From positions 1 to 12,294 of the forward strand of contig CAZRZN010000113.1 in NCBI GenBank assembly GCA_964604565.1: a DNA stretch of 12,294 bases, written 5' to 3'. The DNA comes from CAZRZN01 sp964604565. Lineage in GTDB: Bacteria > Pseudomonadota > Alphaproteobacteria > Rhodobacterales > Rhodobacteraceae. Position 1 is the stretch's first letter. Each line of letters begins with the position of its first letter. Shown one piece after another: positions 1 to 7,163 of the stretch. The notes beneath the pieces were generated by a model. That model was not told the origin of the DNA. It searched no databases and was given only the letters and a program-made list of their open reading frames with translations. The translations under genes were made by a program, and so were the position numbers.

Positions 1-455
1 GCCTTGCGGATGCCCAGCGGGATCGACACCAGATAGGCGATCACCGTGGACCACAAGCCCAGCGAAATCGAAACAGGCATCTTTTCCAGCACGAGGTCGA
101 TCACGCTGATCGAGCGAAAATAGCTCTCACCGAAATCCAGCGTCATGTAGTTCCACATCATGCCCAGGAACCGCTCCAGCGGCGGCTTGTCGAAGCCGAA
201 CTGCCGTTCGAGATCCTCGATGAATTCGGGCGGCAGGCCCCGACGGCCCACGCCTTCTTCGCCACTGGTGCTGGCCTCCACCTCGGCGCCGCCGCCGGCG
301 ATGCCCTCGAATACGTTCCCCTCACCCTCGATCTGGGCGATGATCTGTTCGATCGGGCCGCCGGGGACGAACTGCACCAGCGCAAAGTTGATGATCATGA
401 TGCCCAGCAACGTGGGAATGATCAGCAGCAGTCTTCGGAGGATATACGCGCCCAT
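1..455 (-). CDS. yejB: YejB-like peptide ABC transporter permease (N-terminal part, cut by window edge)
   Basis: Inner-membrane permease subunit of a YejABEF-type ABC importer. In E. coli this importer takes up the peptide-nucleotide antibiotic microcin C. The 151 visible residues begin MGAYILRRLLLIIPTLLGIM, which closely matches YejB. A first membrane helix (about residues 8-28) is followed by VPGGPIEQIIAQIEG. A long periplasmic stretch containing GFDKP and LDFGESYFRS comes next, and then the start of a second helix (GLWSTVIAYLVSIPLGIRK) that enters the permease core. The coupling loop with the EAA motif lies outside the window. The ATG is six bases after the yejA stop, so the two genes are almost certainly cotranscribed. 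No strong ribosome-binding site precedes the ATG, so translation may be coupled to yejA. The usual partners, yejE and yejF, would lie to the left. I infer peptide uptake; the true substrate is unknown. Confidence 0.93.
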   Translation of the reverse strand, partial: MGAYILRRLLLIIPTLLGIMIINFALVQFVPGGPIEQIIAQIEGEGNVFEGIAGGGAEVEASTSGEEGVGRRGLPPEFIEDLERQFGFDKPPLERFLGMMWNYMTLDFGESYFRSISVIDLVLEKMPVSISLGLWSTVIAYLVSIPLGIRK

Positions 456-461
456 GGAGGA

Positions 462-2372
462 TCAGAGCGCCCCCGCGTCGCGCAGCGCCTGCGCCTTGTC
501 CTCATCCCACCACCAGATCGACGATTGCCCCATGGCAAGCGGCGGCGGCGTGTCGTCATAGGGCCGGGCAAAGACATCGAGATAGGCGATGTTATGCTCT
601 CCCTTGTACCATTGCGGCACCCAGATGTGCATCGACCGCAGAACCCGGTCCAGCGCATTGACGGCGGTATCCAGTTCCTCGCGGCTTTCGGCATCGGCGA
701 TAACGCGGATCAGCTTGTCGACCCCCTCGTTCTGCAAACCGGCCACATTGACCGATCCCGGCACCTGCGCAGATTCGGAGCCGAAGATCTGTTTCAACTC
801 ATCGCCCGGCGTCTGGCTCATGGAGAACCGCTGCGTGACGATGTCGTAGTCGAAGTTCTTCTCGCGCTCCTGCGCCTCTGCAGGATCGACCCGGTTGGCG
901 GTCGCGTCAATGCCCAGCCGCTTGAGGTTTTCGATGTAGGGATTGATGATCCGGTCGAAACTGGGGCTGTCGTTCAGCACCTCGATCTCCAGCTTCACGC
1001 CATCCTTGTAACGCAGACCGTCGTCGCCCACGACCCAGCCCGCTTCCTCCAGCAGGCGGCCCGCCTGGCGCAGTGCGCGGCGGTCGGCAAGGCTGTCCGG
1101 GTCCGATTCCGCGGGGGAATAGGCCGGTTCGGTGAACACCGTTTCGGGGAAGTGTTCGCGCAGCGGTTCCAGCAACGCGAGTTCCGCCTCCGACGGCATG
1201 CCCTCGGCCTGAAGCGTCGGGGAGTTTTCCCAGAAGCTGTCTGTCCGTTCATAAAGACCGTAGAACAGCGACTCGTTGGACCACTGGAAGTTAAAGGCCA
1301 TGCCGATGGCCTCACGCACCCTCGGGTCCTCGAACTTGTCCCGGCGCAGGTTGAACCAGAATCCCTGCGTGCCCGCCGGGCGACCGTCGGGCAGTGTTTC
1401 AACTACGATATGGCCCTCTTCGATGGCGGGGAAATTGTAAGCCGTGCCCCAGACCTTCGACGAGAATTCTTCGCGGAACAGGTAGGCTCCGCCTTTGAAC
1501 GCCTCGAAGGCGGTCGTGTAATCCGCGAAATATTCAAAAGTGATGGTATCGAAATTGTTTTGTCCGACGTTGACCGGCAGATCCTTGGCCCAGTAGTCGT
1601 CCCGCCGCGCATAGGACACGGAGCGGCCCGGATCGACCTCCGCCAACTCGTATGGACCGGAGCCCATCGGCGGATCGAGACTGGATTCCCCGAAATCACG
1701 GTCCGCGTAGTAATCCTCGGAAAAGATCGGCAGACCGCCGGCGGTCATCAGCAGCTCGCGCAGCGGACCGTCCGGGTCGAAGGTGAACTTGACCGTATGA
1801 TCGTCCAGCGCCTCGACGGACTGGAAATCGCGGAATGTCGTCTTGTAGGTCGGCGTGCCCTTTTCCAGCAGGATGTTGTAGGAAAAGACGACATCCTGCG
1901 CCGTTACCGTCGAACCGTCCCGAAAGGTCGCCTCCGGACGCATGTGAAAGATCACCCATTCACGATTTTCCGGATATTCAAGACTTTCGGCAACCAATCC
2001 GTACATCGCATCCGGTTCTTCGAGGTTCCCGGTCAGCAGCGAATCGTAAAAAACCGTCGCCCCGGCGGCAGCGTTGCCCTTCAGGATGTAAGGGGTCAGG
2101 CTGTCGAATGTGCCAAAGGCCCATGTGGAGAATTCCCCGCCCTTGGGCGCCTGCGGGTTCACATAGTCGAAATGCGCGAACCCAGCCTCATACTTCAGAT
2201 CGCCAAAAGTGGACACGCCATGCGCGGTTTTCACGTGGTCCTCGGCAGAGGCGCCCAGCGCAGCAAAGCCAAAAGCAAGGGCCAGAAATGTCGTGCCCAA
2301 GAGTCCGGGTCGAGACCGATCTGCGGTGCGGGTCTTCGCCCGATGGCCCGAAGTTGCGCGTTTTCCCAACAT
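462..2372 (-). CDS. yejA: YejA-like periplasmic peptide-binding protein, ABC transporter SBP family 5
   Basis: Periplasmic solute-binding protein that delivers oligopeptide-like substrates to the YejB/YejE permease. It has 636 residues from the chosen start, close to YejA of E. coli (about 600). A basic n-region (residues 4-22, rich in K, R and H) precedes a hydrophobic segment (GLLGTTFLALAFGFAALG) and a likely signal peptidase I site after ASA (residue 43). The mature part shows family-5 features: an early HGVSTFGDLKYEAGFAHFDY, APKGGEFSTW, the AESLEYPENREWVIFHMRPE strand region and the FRDGSTVTAQDVVFSYN motif near residue 165. An in-frame ATG at 2399 would add nine residues. I prefer 2372 because an AGAGGAGGA ribosome-binding site (2382-2391) sits just upstream of it and would lie inside the longer version. 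The stop is six bases before yejB. Confidence 0.93.
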   Translation of the reverse strand: MLGKRATSGHRAKTRTADRSRPGLLGTTFLALAFGFAALGASAEDHVKTAHGVSTFGDLKYEAGFAHFDYVNPQAPKGGEFSTWAFGTFDSLTPYILKGNAAAGATVFYDSLLTGNLEEPDAMYGLVAESLEYPENREWVIFHMRPEATFRDGSTVTAQDVVFSYNILLEKGTPTYKTTFRDFQSVEALDDHTVKFTFDPDGPLRELLMTAGGLPIFSEDYYADRDFGESSLDPPMGSGPYELAEVDPGRSVSYARRDDYWAKDLPVNVGQNNFDTITFEYFADYTTAFEAFKGGAYLFREEFSSKVWGTAYNFPAIEEGHIVVETLPDGRPAGTQGFWFNLRRDKFEDPRVREAIGMAFNFQWSNESLFYGLYERTDSFWENSPTLQAEGMPSEAELALLEPLREHFPETVFTEPAYSPAESDPDSLADRRALRQAGRLLEEAGWVVGDDGLRYKDGVKLEIEVLNDSPSFDRIINPYIENLKRLGIDATANRVDPAEAQEREKNFDYDIVTQRFSMSQTPGDELKQIFGSESAQVPGSVNVAGLQNEGVDKLIRVIADAESREELDTAVNALDRVLRSMHIWVPQWYKGEHNIAYLDVFARPYDDTPPPLAMGQSSIWWWDEDKAQALRDAGAL

Positions 2373-2381
2373 GAGCGGATG

Positions 2382-2391
2382 GTCCTCCTCT
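2382..2391 (-). promoter_or_regulatory. Ribosome-binding site deciding the yejA start
   Basis: On the minus strand AGAGGAGGAC lies about 10 bases before the ATG at 2372, and downstream of the alternative ATG at 2399. It is a near-perfect anti-Shine-Dalgarno match, so it favours the shorter protein. The spacing is slightly long. Confidence 0.6.
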
Positions 2392-2452
2392 GCGGTCATT
2401 CACTGCCGTTGCACATGGATTTAAGCTAAGTGCGGTGCTTGGCCACATTCAA

Positions 2453-2497
2453 GCGCCGATTGCGCGCACAGGGGGATGAATTCCCCGTGATCGGCGC
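2453..2497. repeat. Nested inverted repeat upstream of yejA
   Basis: GCGCCGAT (2453-2460) and ATCGGCGC (2490-2497) are perfect 8-base inverted arms. Inside them GGGGA (2472-2476) and TCCCC (2482-2486) form a second, shorter hairpin. The structure lies 81 bases upstream of the yejA ATG and 43 bases before the terminator hairpin at 2539. It could be a folded leader or small RNA, or an operator. Its function is not known. Confidence 0.5.
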
Positions 2498-2538
2498 ATG
2501 ACGGTCTTTTGGCAGGCAGGTGCTGTCCCCCTGACGCG

Positions 2539-2576
2539 AAACAGGCCGCACCCGGGTGGGATGCGGCCTGTTTTTT
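2539..2576. terminator. Strong intrinsic terminator hairpin after cycM; U-run on the plus strand
   Basis: AAACAGGCCGCA (2539-2550) pairs perfectly with TGCGGCCTGTTT (2562-2573) around an 11-base loop, a 12-bp stem. On the plus strand the stem runs into six Ts (2571-2576). On the minus strand only three Ts follow the GC stem, and they are already paired. By position, 20 bases after the cycM stop, it should end the minus-strand cycM transcript. By polarity it is a better plus-strand terminator, although no plus-strand gene precedes it. It may work in both directions. Confidence 0.8.
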
Positions 2577-2592
2577 GTGCGGTTGTGGGGCG

Positions 2593-3108
2593 TTAGCCGC
2601 CCTGATTTTCCAGATAGGCGATCAGGTTCACGCGATCCTCGGCGTCGTCCAGACCGGCAAACCCCATGGTGGTGCCGGGCGCGTAGCCGCGCGGATTTTC
2701 CAGGAAGTCATAAAGATTTTCCTGCGACCAGACGTCGGCGACCTCGCTCAGCGCGCCAGAATAGTTGAATCCGTCCACGGCGCCGACATCCCGTCCGACC
2801 ACGCTGTAAAGGTGAGGCCCGGTCGCATTCGCGCCATCTTCAAGCTGGTGGCAGGCGCGGCACTTGCTCCAGACCCGCTCGCCCGCGCCAGCATCCGCCG
2901 AAGCCATGAGCGTGGCGAAATCCACCGGTTCTTCCTCGACCGGGGCCTCGCCCTCTTCGACCACGATGGCATAGCCCGAGGCGTGGTCCTCGCCGTGGCC
3001 GCCGCCGACGTGATACAGGCTCTCACCGGCCCACTTGCCCAGCAGAAAGACCAGCAAGGCGCCGCAGACGCCGCCGACGATCTTGGTAAAGGTCATGGTA
3101 TCGAACAT
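2593..3108 (-). CDS. cycM: Membrane-anchored cytochrome c, CycM type (cytochrome c552)
   Basis: Electron carrier tethered to the periplasmic face of the inner membrane. In related bacteria CycM links the cytochrome bc1 complex to terminal cytochrome c oxidases. It has 171 residues. An uncleaved N-terminal anchor (about residues 8-24, IVGGVCGALLVFLLGKW) is followed by an acidic, proline-containing linker (residues 40-65, rich in E). A class I cytochrome c domain completes the protein. The haem attachment motif is C83-R-A-C86-H87, and M148 in GTTMGF is the likely sixth ligand of the iron. The C-terminal helix NLIAYLENQ is typical. The length and the anchor-linker-haem order fit CycM. The gene is divergent from pheA and is followed by a hairpin terminator. 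The ribosome-binding site is weak; an internal ATG at residue 5 is possible but less likely. Confidence 0.93.
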   Translation of the reverse strand: MFDTMTFTKIVGGVCGALLVFLLGKWAGESLYHVGGGHGEDHASGYAIVVEEGEAPVEEEPVDFATLMASADAGAGERVWSKCRACHQLEDGANATGPHLYSVVGRDVGAVDGFNYSGALSEVADVWSQENLYDFLENPRGYAPGTTMGFAGLDDAEDRVNLIAYLENQGG

Positions 3109-3145
3109 GAGAAGCCCTGTTTTGATTGTAACACTTTCGCGCAGT

Positions 3146-3174
3146 CATCTATTGCTTCCCATGCCGCGAGGCAA
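3146..3174 (-). promoter_or_regulatory. Candidate sigma-70-type promoter for cycM
   Basis: On the minus strand TTGCCT (3169-3174) is separated by exactly 17 bases from TAGATG (3146-3151). This predicts a start near 3139 and a leader of about 30 bases. The -35 match is fair and the -10 match modest. The pheA promoter must lie in the same 123-bp gap, but I could not place one with confidence. Confidence 0.35.
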
Positions 3175-3231
3175 GCGCTAGAAGCCGCGACCAATCGCCC
3201 GCCGTGCCGGGCCCTGTCACGGAGAGCACAG

Positions 3232-4065
3232 ATGACGCAGCGGATTGCCTTTCAGGGGGAGTTGGGCGCCTATTCCCATCAGGCCTGCGTCGAGGCGCGG
3301 CCCGACGCCGATACGCTGCCCTGCCGCACCTTCGAGGACGTCATCGCCGCGGTGCGCGAGGGCCGGGCGGATCTGGCCATGCTGCCGGTCGAGAACTCGA
3401 CCTACGGGCGTGTGGCGGACATTCATAGACTGCTGCCGGAAAGCGGATTGCGCATCGTCGGCGAGGCCTTTGTGCGGGTGCACATCAGCCTGATGGCCAT
3501 GCCGGGTGTCCAGATCGAGGAACTGGACCGCGTCCGGGCGCATCTGGTCCTGTTGCCGCAGGCCCAGAGTTTTCTGTCGCAATACGGGATCCGCGGCATC
3601 GCTGCGGCGGACAGCGCGGGTGCCGCGGCGGAACTGGCGGCCTCCGGTCTGCGCGACGAGGGCGTTCTGGCCTCGGATCTGGCGGCCGAGATCCACGGGC
3701 TGCACATCCTTGCGCGCCATATCGAGGATCACGCCCACAACACGACCCGGTTCCTGCTCATGGCGCCGGAGCCGGACACCTCGCGCCGCGGCACGCATGG
3801 CATGATGACCACCTTCGTCTTTCAGGTGCGCAACATTCCCGCCGCGCTCTACAAGGCGATGGGCGGCTTTGCGACGAATGGCGTGAACATGACCAAGCTT
3901 GAAAGCTACATGGTTCAGGGGTCTTTCACCGCGACCCAGTTCTACGCGGATATCGAGGGACATCCGGAGGATCCGGCCGTTCAGCGGGCGCTGGAAGAGC
4001 TTGATTATTTCACGGATGTGCTGGAAATCCTTGGTGTCTACCCGAGAGATCCGAAACGGGATTGA
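3232..4065 (+). CDS. pheA: Prephenate dehydratase with C-terminal ACT domain
   Basis: Converts prephenate to phenylpyruvate, the committed step of phenylalanine synthesis, in the cytoplasm. The 277-residue protein is the stand-alone form without chorismate mutase. The catalytic domain starts IAFQGELGAYSHQA, contains LPVENSTYGRV (residues 51-61) and ends with the active-site T172-R173-F174 motif in HNTTRFLLM. The ACT domain (about 192-270) has TTFVFQVRNIPAALYKAMGG and TKLESYMV. The classic phenylalanine-binding ESRP box is ESYM here (224-227), so feedback control may differ from the E. coli enzyme. The reading frame stays open upstream to 2509, but that part overlaps cycM. The ATG at 3232 is preceded by GGAGAG eight to nine bases away and begins the conserved fold, so it is the start. 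The divergent cycM neighbour is a common arrangement in Rhodobacterales. Confidence 0.96.
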   Translation: MTQRIAFQGELGAYSHQACVEARPDADTLPCRTFEDVIAAVREGRADLAMLPVENSTYGRVADIHRLLPESGLRIVGEAFVRVHISLMAMPGVQIEELDRVRAHLVLLPQAQSFLSQYGIRGIAAADSAGAAAELAASGLRDEGVLASDLAAEIHGLHILARHIEDHAHNTTRFLLMAPEPDTSRRGTHGMMTTFVFQVRNIPAALYKAMGGFATNGVNMTKLESYMVQGSFTATQFYADIEGHPEDPAVQRALEELDYFTDVLEILGVYPRDPKRD

Positions 4066-4394
4066 TTTGGCGCGCGGCGGTCACCGCCAGACCCGTCCCT
4101 GCCATGTTTGGGTTCCGGCCCCTGTCCTTGTCCCTCAGCGGGCTGTCGAAACGGATCGATCGCCGCGCCGCGATGCCGGATTTGCAACGCGGGTGCCCCG
4201 ATACAGGTGCGCCCGGCTGTCCCCGATTGCGGGGCAGCGGCCCTGTGGTGCGTGGGATTTTGGCAACGGCGCCCTGAAAGCAGGCAGCGTGCCGGATCGG
4301 TAAATGCGAAAGCTCATCCCGTGCACCGTCCTGTCGTTTCCAGACCAGCCCGGCGCGACATGGTGGGCAAGGGTGACCGAAACAGGAGAATGAC
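4066..4394. other. 329-bp intergenic region between pheA and the dehydrogenase gene
   Basis: No convincing coding sequence is seen; open frames here are extensions or antisense of neighbours and lack ribosome-binding sites. It holds small GC hairpins such as GGCGG-TCA-CCGCC (4076-4088), just after pheA, and CCCCG-ATTG-CGGGG in the 4210s. Neither has a T-run, so they are weak terminator candidates at best. No promoter with good -35 and -10 boxes was found. The last bases carry the ribosome-binding site AGGAGA of the next gene. Confidence 0.5.
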
Positions 4395-5339
4395 ATGGCA
4401 ACCGGATTTATCGGATTGGGCGCTGTTGGCGCCAAACTCGCAGGAAACCTGCAAAGAAACGGCGTCGCGCTGAAGGTCTTCGATCTTGATGCAGAGAAAA
4501 TGCAGGGCTTCATCGCGGCCGGCGCCGAAAGCGCAGGGTCGGCCCGCGAGGTCATGGAGGCTTGTGATACGGTCATCACCTCGCTGCCCAGCCCGGCGGC
4601 GTCGGAGGCTGTCCTGGCAGAGCTGCTGCCCGCGATGGGCCCGGGCAAGACGTGGATAGAGATGTCCACCACCGACCCCGAAATGATCGTCGCGCAGGCC
4701 GCCCGGGTGGCCGAGACCGGCGGCGTCGCGGTCGAGGCACCGGTCTCCGGCGGCTGCCACCGGGCCGCCACCGGCAACATCGCGATCTTCTGCGGCGGCC
4801 CGCGCCAGAATTTCGAGGCCGCGCTGCCGCTGCTGACGATCCTCGGGCGCGAGGTGCTGCATACTGGCGATGTGGGCACCGCCTCCCGGCTGAAGGTCAT
4901 GACCAACTATCTGGCAACGGTGCATCTGCTGGCCCTGTGCGAGGCGCTGACCACGATGAAGGCGGCGGGTCTGGACATGAACACCACCTACGAGGCGATC
5001 CGCATTTCCTCGGGCAACTCCTTTGTGCATGAAACGGAAAGCCAGCTGATCCTGTCGGGCAGCCGGGATGTGGATTTCTCGCTCGATCTGATCGTGAAGG
5101 ACATCTCGCTGTTCCAGGGCTTGGCAGATGGAAACAAAGTCCCGCTGGAACTGTCGCCGCTGGTGATCGACATGATCCAAGACGGTCAGACGCGCTACGG
5201 CCCGAGGGCGCAATCCGACCGGATGATCGAGCGGCTGGAGGAAGCCACCGGCCTGTCGATCCGCGCGGACGGCTTTCCGCAGGAACTGGTGGACGAACAG
5301 CCCCCGGCACGCGGCGCCGAAGTGGTGGTGCGGCGGTAG
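4395..5339 (+). CDS. NAD(P)-dependent beta-hydroxyacid dehydrogenase (3-hydroxyisobutyrate dehydrogenase family)
   Basis: Cytoplasmic oxidoreductase of the family that includes 3-hydroxyisobutyrate dehydrogenase and tartronate semialdehyde reductase. The substrate cannot be told from sequence. It has 314 residues, slightly longer than the usual 290-300. The Rossmann motif GFIGLGAVG is at residues 4-12, and an aspartate ends the second strand (VFD, D30), which suggests NAD rather than NADP. The substrate-binding motif APVSGG is at 115-120. The catalytic lysine is K167 in RLKVMTNYL with N171. A conserved K235-D-I motif sits in the all-helical C-terminal domain (about 165-290). The last 20 residues (QELVDEQPPARGAEVVVRR) are an unusual charged tail. 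The start is set by GGAG six bases before the ATG. It appears to be a single-gene unit. Confidence 0.92.
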   Translation: MATGFIGLGAVGAKLAGNLQRNGVALKVFDLDAEKMQGFIAAGAESAGSAREVMEACDTVITSLPSPAASEAVLAELLPAMGPGKTWIEMSTTDPEMIVAQAARVAETGGVAVEAPVSGGCHRAATGNIAIFCGGPRQNFEAALPLLTILGREVLHTGDVGTASRLKVMTNYLATVHLLALCEALTTMKAAGLDMNTTYEAIRISSGNSFVHETESQLILSGSRDVDFSLDLIVKDISLFQGLADGNKVPLELSPLVIDMIQDGQTRYGPRAQSDRMIERLEEATGLSIRADGFPQELVDEQPPARGAEVVVRR

Positions 5340-5692
5340 ACCGGCGCGATCACGGCGCCCGGTGGGGCATCGGGGCGCGACAGATGTGGCGGATCCGGCC
5401 GTGACCGGCACGCAATGGCAGCGACAGGGCCTTTGTGGCCTACGGGGTCCGCGTTGGCCTGCGGGGGGCCTTGGTGCGACGCGCCGAAGGTCTGACCGAC
5501 GCGGCGGGTCCGCTCATGCGCGGGGACGTGCCCTCCTGTCGCGGCTTCAGGCGGGCGCCATCGCACGGACGCCGCGTCCCCGCAGCTTCTGCACTTTGGG
5601 CGGGCCGGTGTCCGGCGGCCCCTTTGTGCCAAAGGGCTTTTCCCCGGCCGTCCGGCACAGTAGGACAGGCAAGCGCGGACAAGGGGCTGGAC
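5340..5692. other. 353-bp intergenic region before the small membrane protein gene
   Basis: Very GC-rich sequence with open frames on both strands, but the translations are rich in arginine, proline and alanine, without recognisable folds or ribosome-binding sites. I treat it as non-coding. GCGCCC and GGGCGC near 5357-5382 can pair, just after the dehydrogenase stop, but no T-run follows. A better terminator-like hairpin lies at 5620-5641. No clear promoter was identified. Confidence 0.5.
5620..5641 (+). terminator. Possible weak intrinsic terminator or attenuator
   Basis: CCCTTTG (5620-5626) pairs with CAAAGGG (5630-5636) around a TGC loop, followed by CTTTT. It sits 280 bases after the dehydrogenase stop and only about 50 bases before the next ATG. 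It could therefore end read-through from upstream or lie in the leader of the downstream gene. The short stem and four-base T-run make it marginal. Confidence 0.35.
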
Positions 5693-6169
5693 ATGAAACA
5701 AGAGGAACTGGCACGCATCACGGCCTCGCCGTCGCGGCGGCTGATCGGCGTGGCGGCGATGCTCGGACTGGGCGGGCTGTTGCTTTACATGGCTGTGACG
5801 ACGCCCGGAATGCATATCCTGTTCAGGGGGATCCTGTTCGTTCTGGGGCTGGGCGGGCTCTGGGTGTCGCAGGTCATGTGGCAGGCGACGGGCCACGCGC
5901 TGATCCTCACCGAAGAGGCCCTGACCGACAGCGACGGCACCGTGATCGCCCGGCTGGACCAGATCGCCAAGGTCGACCGCGGCATGTTCGCCATGAAGCC
6001 CTCAAATGGCTTTCTCATCGTGCTGAAGGAACCCGCGCCGCGCGTCTGGCGGCCCGGCCTTTGGTGGCGCGTCGGGCGGCGGGTCGCGGTGGGCGGCGTG
6101 ACCGCCGGCGGGCAGACGCGTCCGGTGGCCGACATCATGAACCACCTGCTCAGCCAAAAAGGCGACTGA
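5693..6169 (+). CDS. Conserved small membrane protein of unknown function, two TM helices plus PH-like tail
   Basis: I do not recognise a characterised family. The 158-residue protein has a short charged N-terminus (MKQEELARITASPSRR) and two hydrophobic helices (about 17-34 and 41-62) joined by a tight turn. A soluble C-terminal part of about 95 residues follows. That part reads as alternating strands (ALILTEEALTDSDGTVIARLDQIAKV, then GFLIVLKE) ending in a helix (VADIMNHLLSQ), which resembles bacterial PH-like domains; this is an inference. A tryptophan/arginine/glycine-rich patch (WRPGLWWRVGRRVAVGGVT, 119-137) is its most distinctive stretch. Similar proteins occur in Rhodobacterales as hypotheticals, to my recollection. 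The frame is open from 5435, but the ATG at 5693 has AAGGGG upstream and begins the sensible protein. The gene is convergent with the tad operon. Confidence 0.82.
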   Translation: MKQEELARITASPSRRLIGVAAMLGLGGLLLYMAVTTPGMHILFRGILFVLGLGGLWVSQVMWQATGHALILTEEALTDSDGTVIARLDQIAKVDRGMFAMKPSNGFLIVLKEPAPRVWRPGLWWRVGRRVAVGGVTAGGQTRPVADIMNHLLSQKGD

Positions 6170-6603
6170 AACGAAAAAGGGCCGGGGCCGGGCATCCTTT
6201 GCCAACAGCCTTGAACCGGCATGCCCCTGCCGGACGCTCAACGGTTTGCCGGAGAACCGCCAATCCGCGATGACTGAGGCAAACGCCACGCGGCCCCACG
6301 ATATCCTGGCCAAAGGCTGACACCGATCCTGTTTGGCCTCGCAAGTAACAGGAAATGCGCGCCTTTTTCGATGTTGCCTGTCGTCGGTCCGGCCGGACCA
6401 GTCAGAGCCTCGCATGTGTAGATGCCAAAGCGCGACCGGACCTCCATACCGCGAAGCCCGCCATCCGGGCGCGACGCGGGCGCGGTCGCGTAGCCCCGAT
6501 TCCGGGCCGTGCAGGCCGAAAACGCAGGCTGCGACGGAGCGCATCCACCGCAGCCGACCGCCGCGAGGGACGACCCAAAACCGCCTATCTGCGTGATCCC
6601 GCG
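6170..6603. other. 434-bp non-coding gap between convergent genes
   Basis: The gap separates the small membrane protein gene (plus) from the end of the tad operon (minus). No open frame has a ribosome-binding site or a recognisable product. It contains the hairpin CCGGCA-TGCCCC-TGCCGG (6216-6233) and the perfect 14-base palindrome GGTCCGGCCGGACC (6386-6399). CGAAAAAGG (6172-6180) is mirrored by CCTTTTTCG (6362-6370). None is a textbook terminator for either flanking gene. The length is notable in an otherwise compact region and could mark a deleted or decayed gene, but no remnant was recognised. Confidence 0.5.
6386..6399. repeat. Perfect 14-bp palindrome
   Basis: GGTCCGGCCGGACC is fully self-complementary and lies in the convergent non-coding gap. 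It could be a protein-binding site or a chance product of high GC. No promoter or gene start adjoins it. Confidence 0.45.
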
Positions 6604-7152
6604 TCAGGCGTTGTCAAACACCACCTGCGGCGCATGGCGCGGACGGGTAAAGCTGTAGCTCTTGATCTGGAACATATCGAGACCGACGTTGAACACCGGA
6701 TCGAAGACATCCCATGTCTCCACGAGGATCAGTTCCTCTCCCTCGATGCCGGGCGGCAGACGGTCCGCCATGTCCGGCAGATCGGCGTCCTGCAAGCGGG
6801 GCTGGACACCGCGCGTCTCTGACCAGACCACCCGCCAGCCGGCCTGGTCCGCATTGTAGTTCACCACGGTCACCCGCAGATCGATCTCCGCGCCCTGCGC
6901 CCGCGTGAGATGCCGCAGCAGCGCCTGCGAATTTGTGATGTAGGCCGGCGTGATCGACGCCGTCTCACGGGAGATCATGTCGCCGATCACGTAATTGGCC
7001 TTCTGGCTGACCGCCTGCTGGCGAAACGCATCGAAATAGGTCCAGCCCACGCCGAAGATGAACAGAAGGGCGGGAAAGACGATCACCGCCTCGACGCTGA
7101 CGAAGCCGCGGCAATCCCGGGCAAACCTCTTGAAGAAGGACGTGCGGTTCAT
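6604..7152 (-). CDS. TadE-like minor pseudopilin with intact prepilin motif
   Basis: Minor pilin-like protein of the Tad (tight adherence, Flp pilus) secretion family, expected in the inner membrane or periplasm. It has 182 residues. A short basic leader (MNRTSFFKRFARDCRG) ends at G16 and is followed by F17-V-S-V-E21 and a hydrophobic helix (VIVFPALLFIFGVGWTYF, about 23-40). This is the class IV prepilin pattern with glutamate at +5, the site that TadV/CpaA-type peptidases cut. The rest is a soluble domain with mixed strands and no cysteine after the leader. The gene is last in a three-gene operon, 11 bases after the preceding stop, with AAGGA nine bases before the ATG. The frame is open upstream to 7362, but that would overlap the previous gene. 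The family call is firm; the precise role is inferred. Confidence 0.88.
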   Translation of the reverse strand: MNRTSFFKRFARDCRGFVSVEAVIVFPALLFIFGVGWTYFDAFRQQAVSQKANYVIGDMISRETASITPAYITNSQALLRHLTRAQGAEIDLRVTVVNYNADQAGWRVVWSETRGVQPRLQDADLPDMADRLPPGIEGEELILVETWDVFDPVFNVGLDMFQIKSYSFTRPRHAPQVVFDNA

Positions 7153-7163
7153 TTTGCGGATCC

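Noticed and set aside
525..2429. 634-codon open frame on the plus strand across yejA
   Set aside because: It is antisense to a well-supported yejA, has no ribosome-binding site or recognisable domain, and its composition is that expected for the complement of a GC-rich gene.
2509..3231. In-frame upstream extension of prephenate dehydratase by 241 codons
   Set aside because: It covers cycM in antisense and adds no conserved domain. The enzyme begins naturally at 3232, with a ribosome-binding site.
4010..5411. Long minus-strand open frames opposite the dehydrogenase gene
   Set aside because: They are shadows of the plus-strand gene, and their translations lack any family motif.
5362..6273. 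303-codon plus-strand frame overlapping the small membrane protein
   Set aside because: The translation is Arg/Gly/Ala-rich without structure and conflicts with the coherent membrane protein in another frame.
6172..6370. Nine-base inverted A/T tracts, CGAAAAAGG and CCTTTTTCG, as mobile element ends
   Set aside because: There is no transposase, no target duplication and only nine matching bases, so chance is the simplest explanation.
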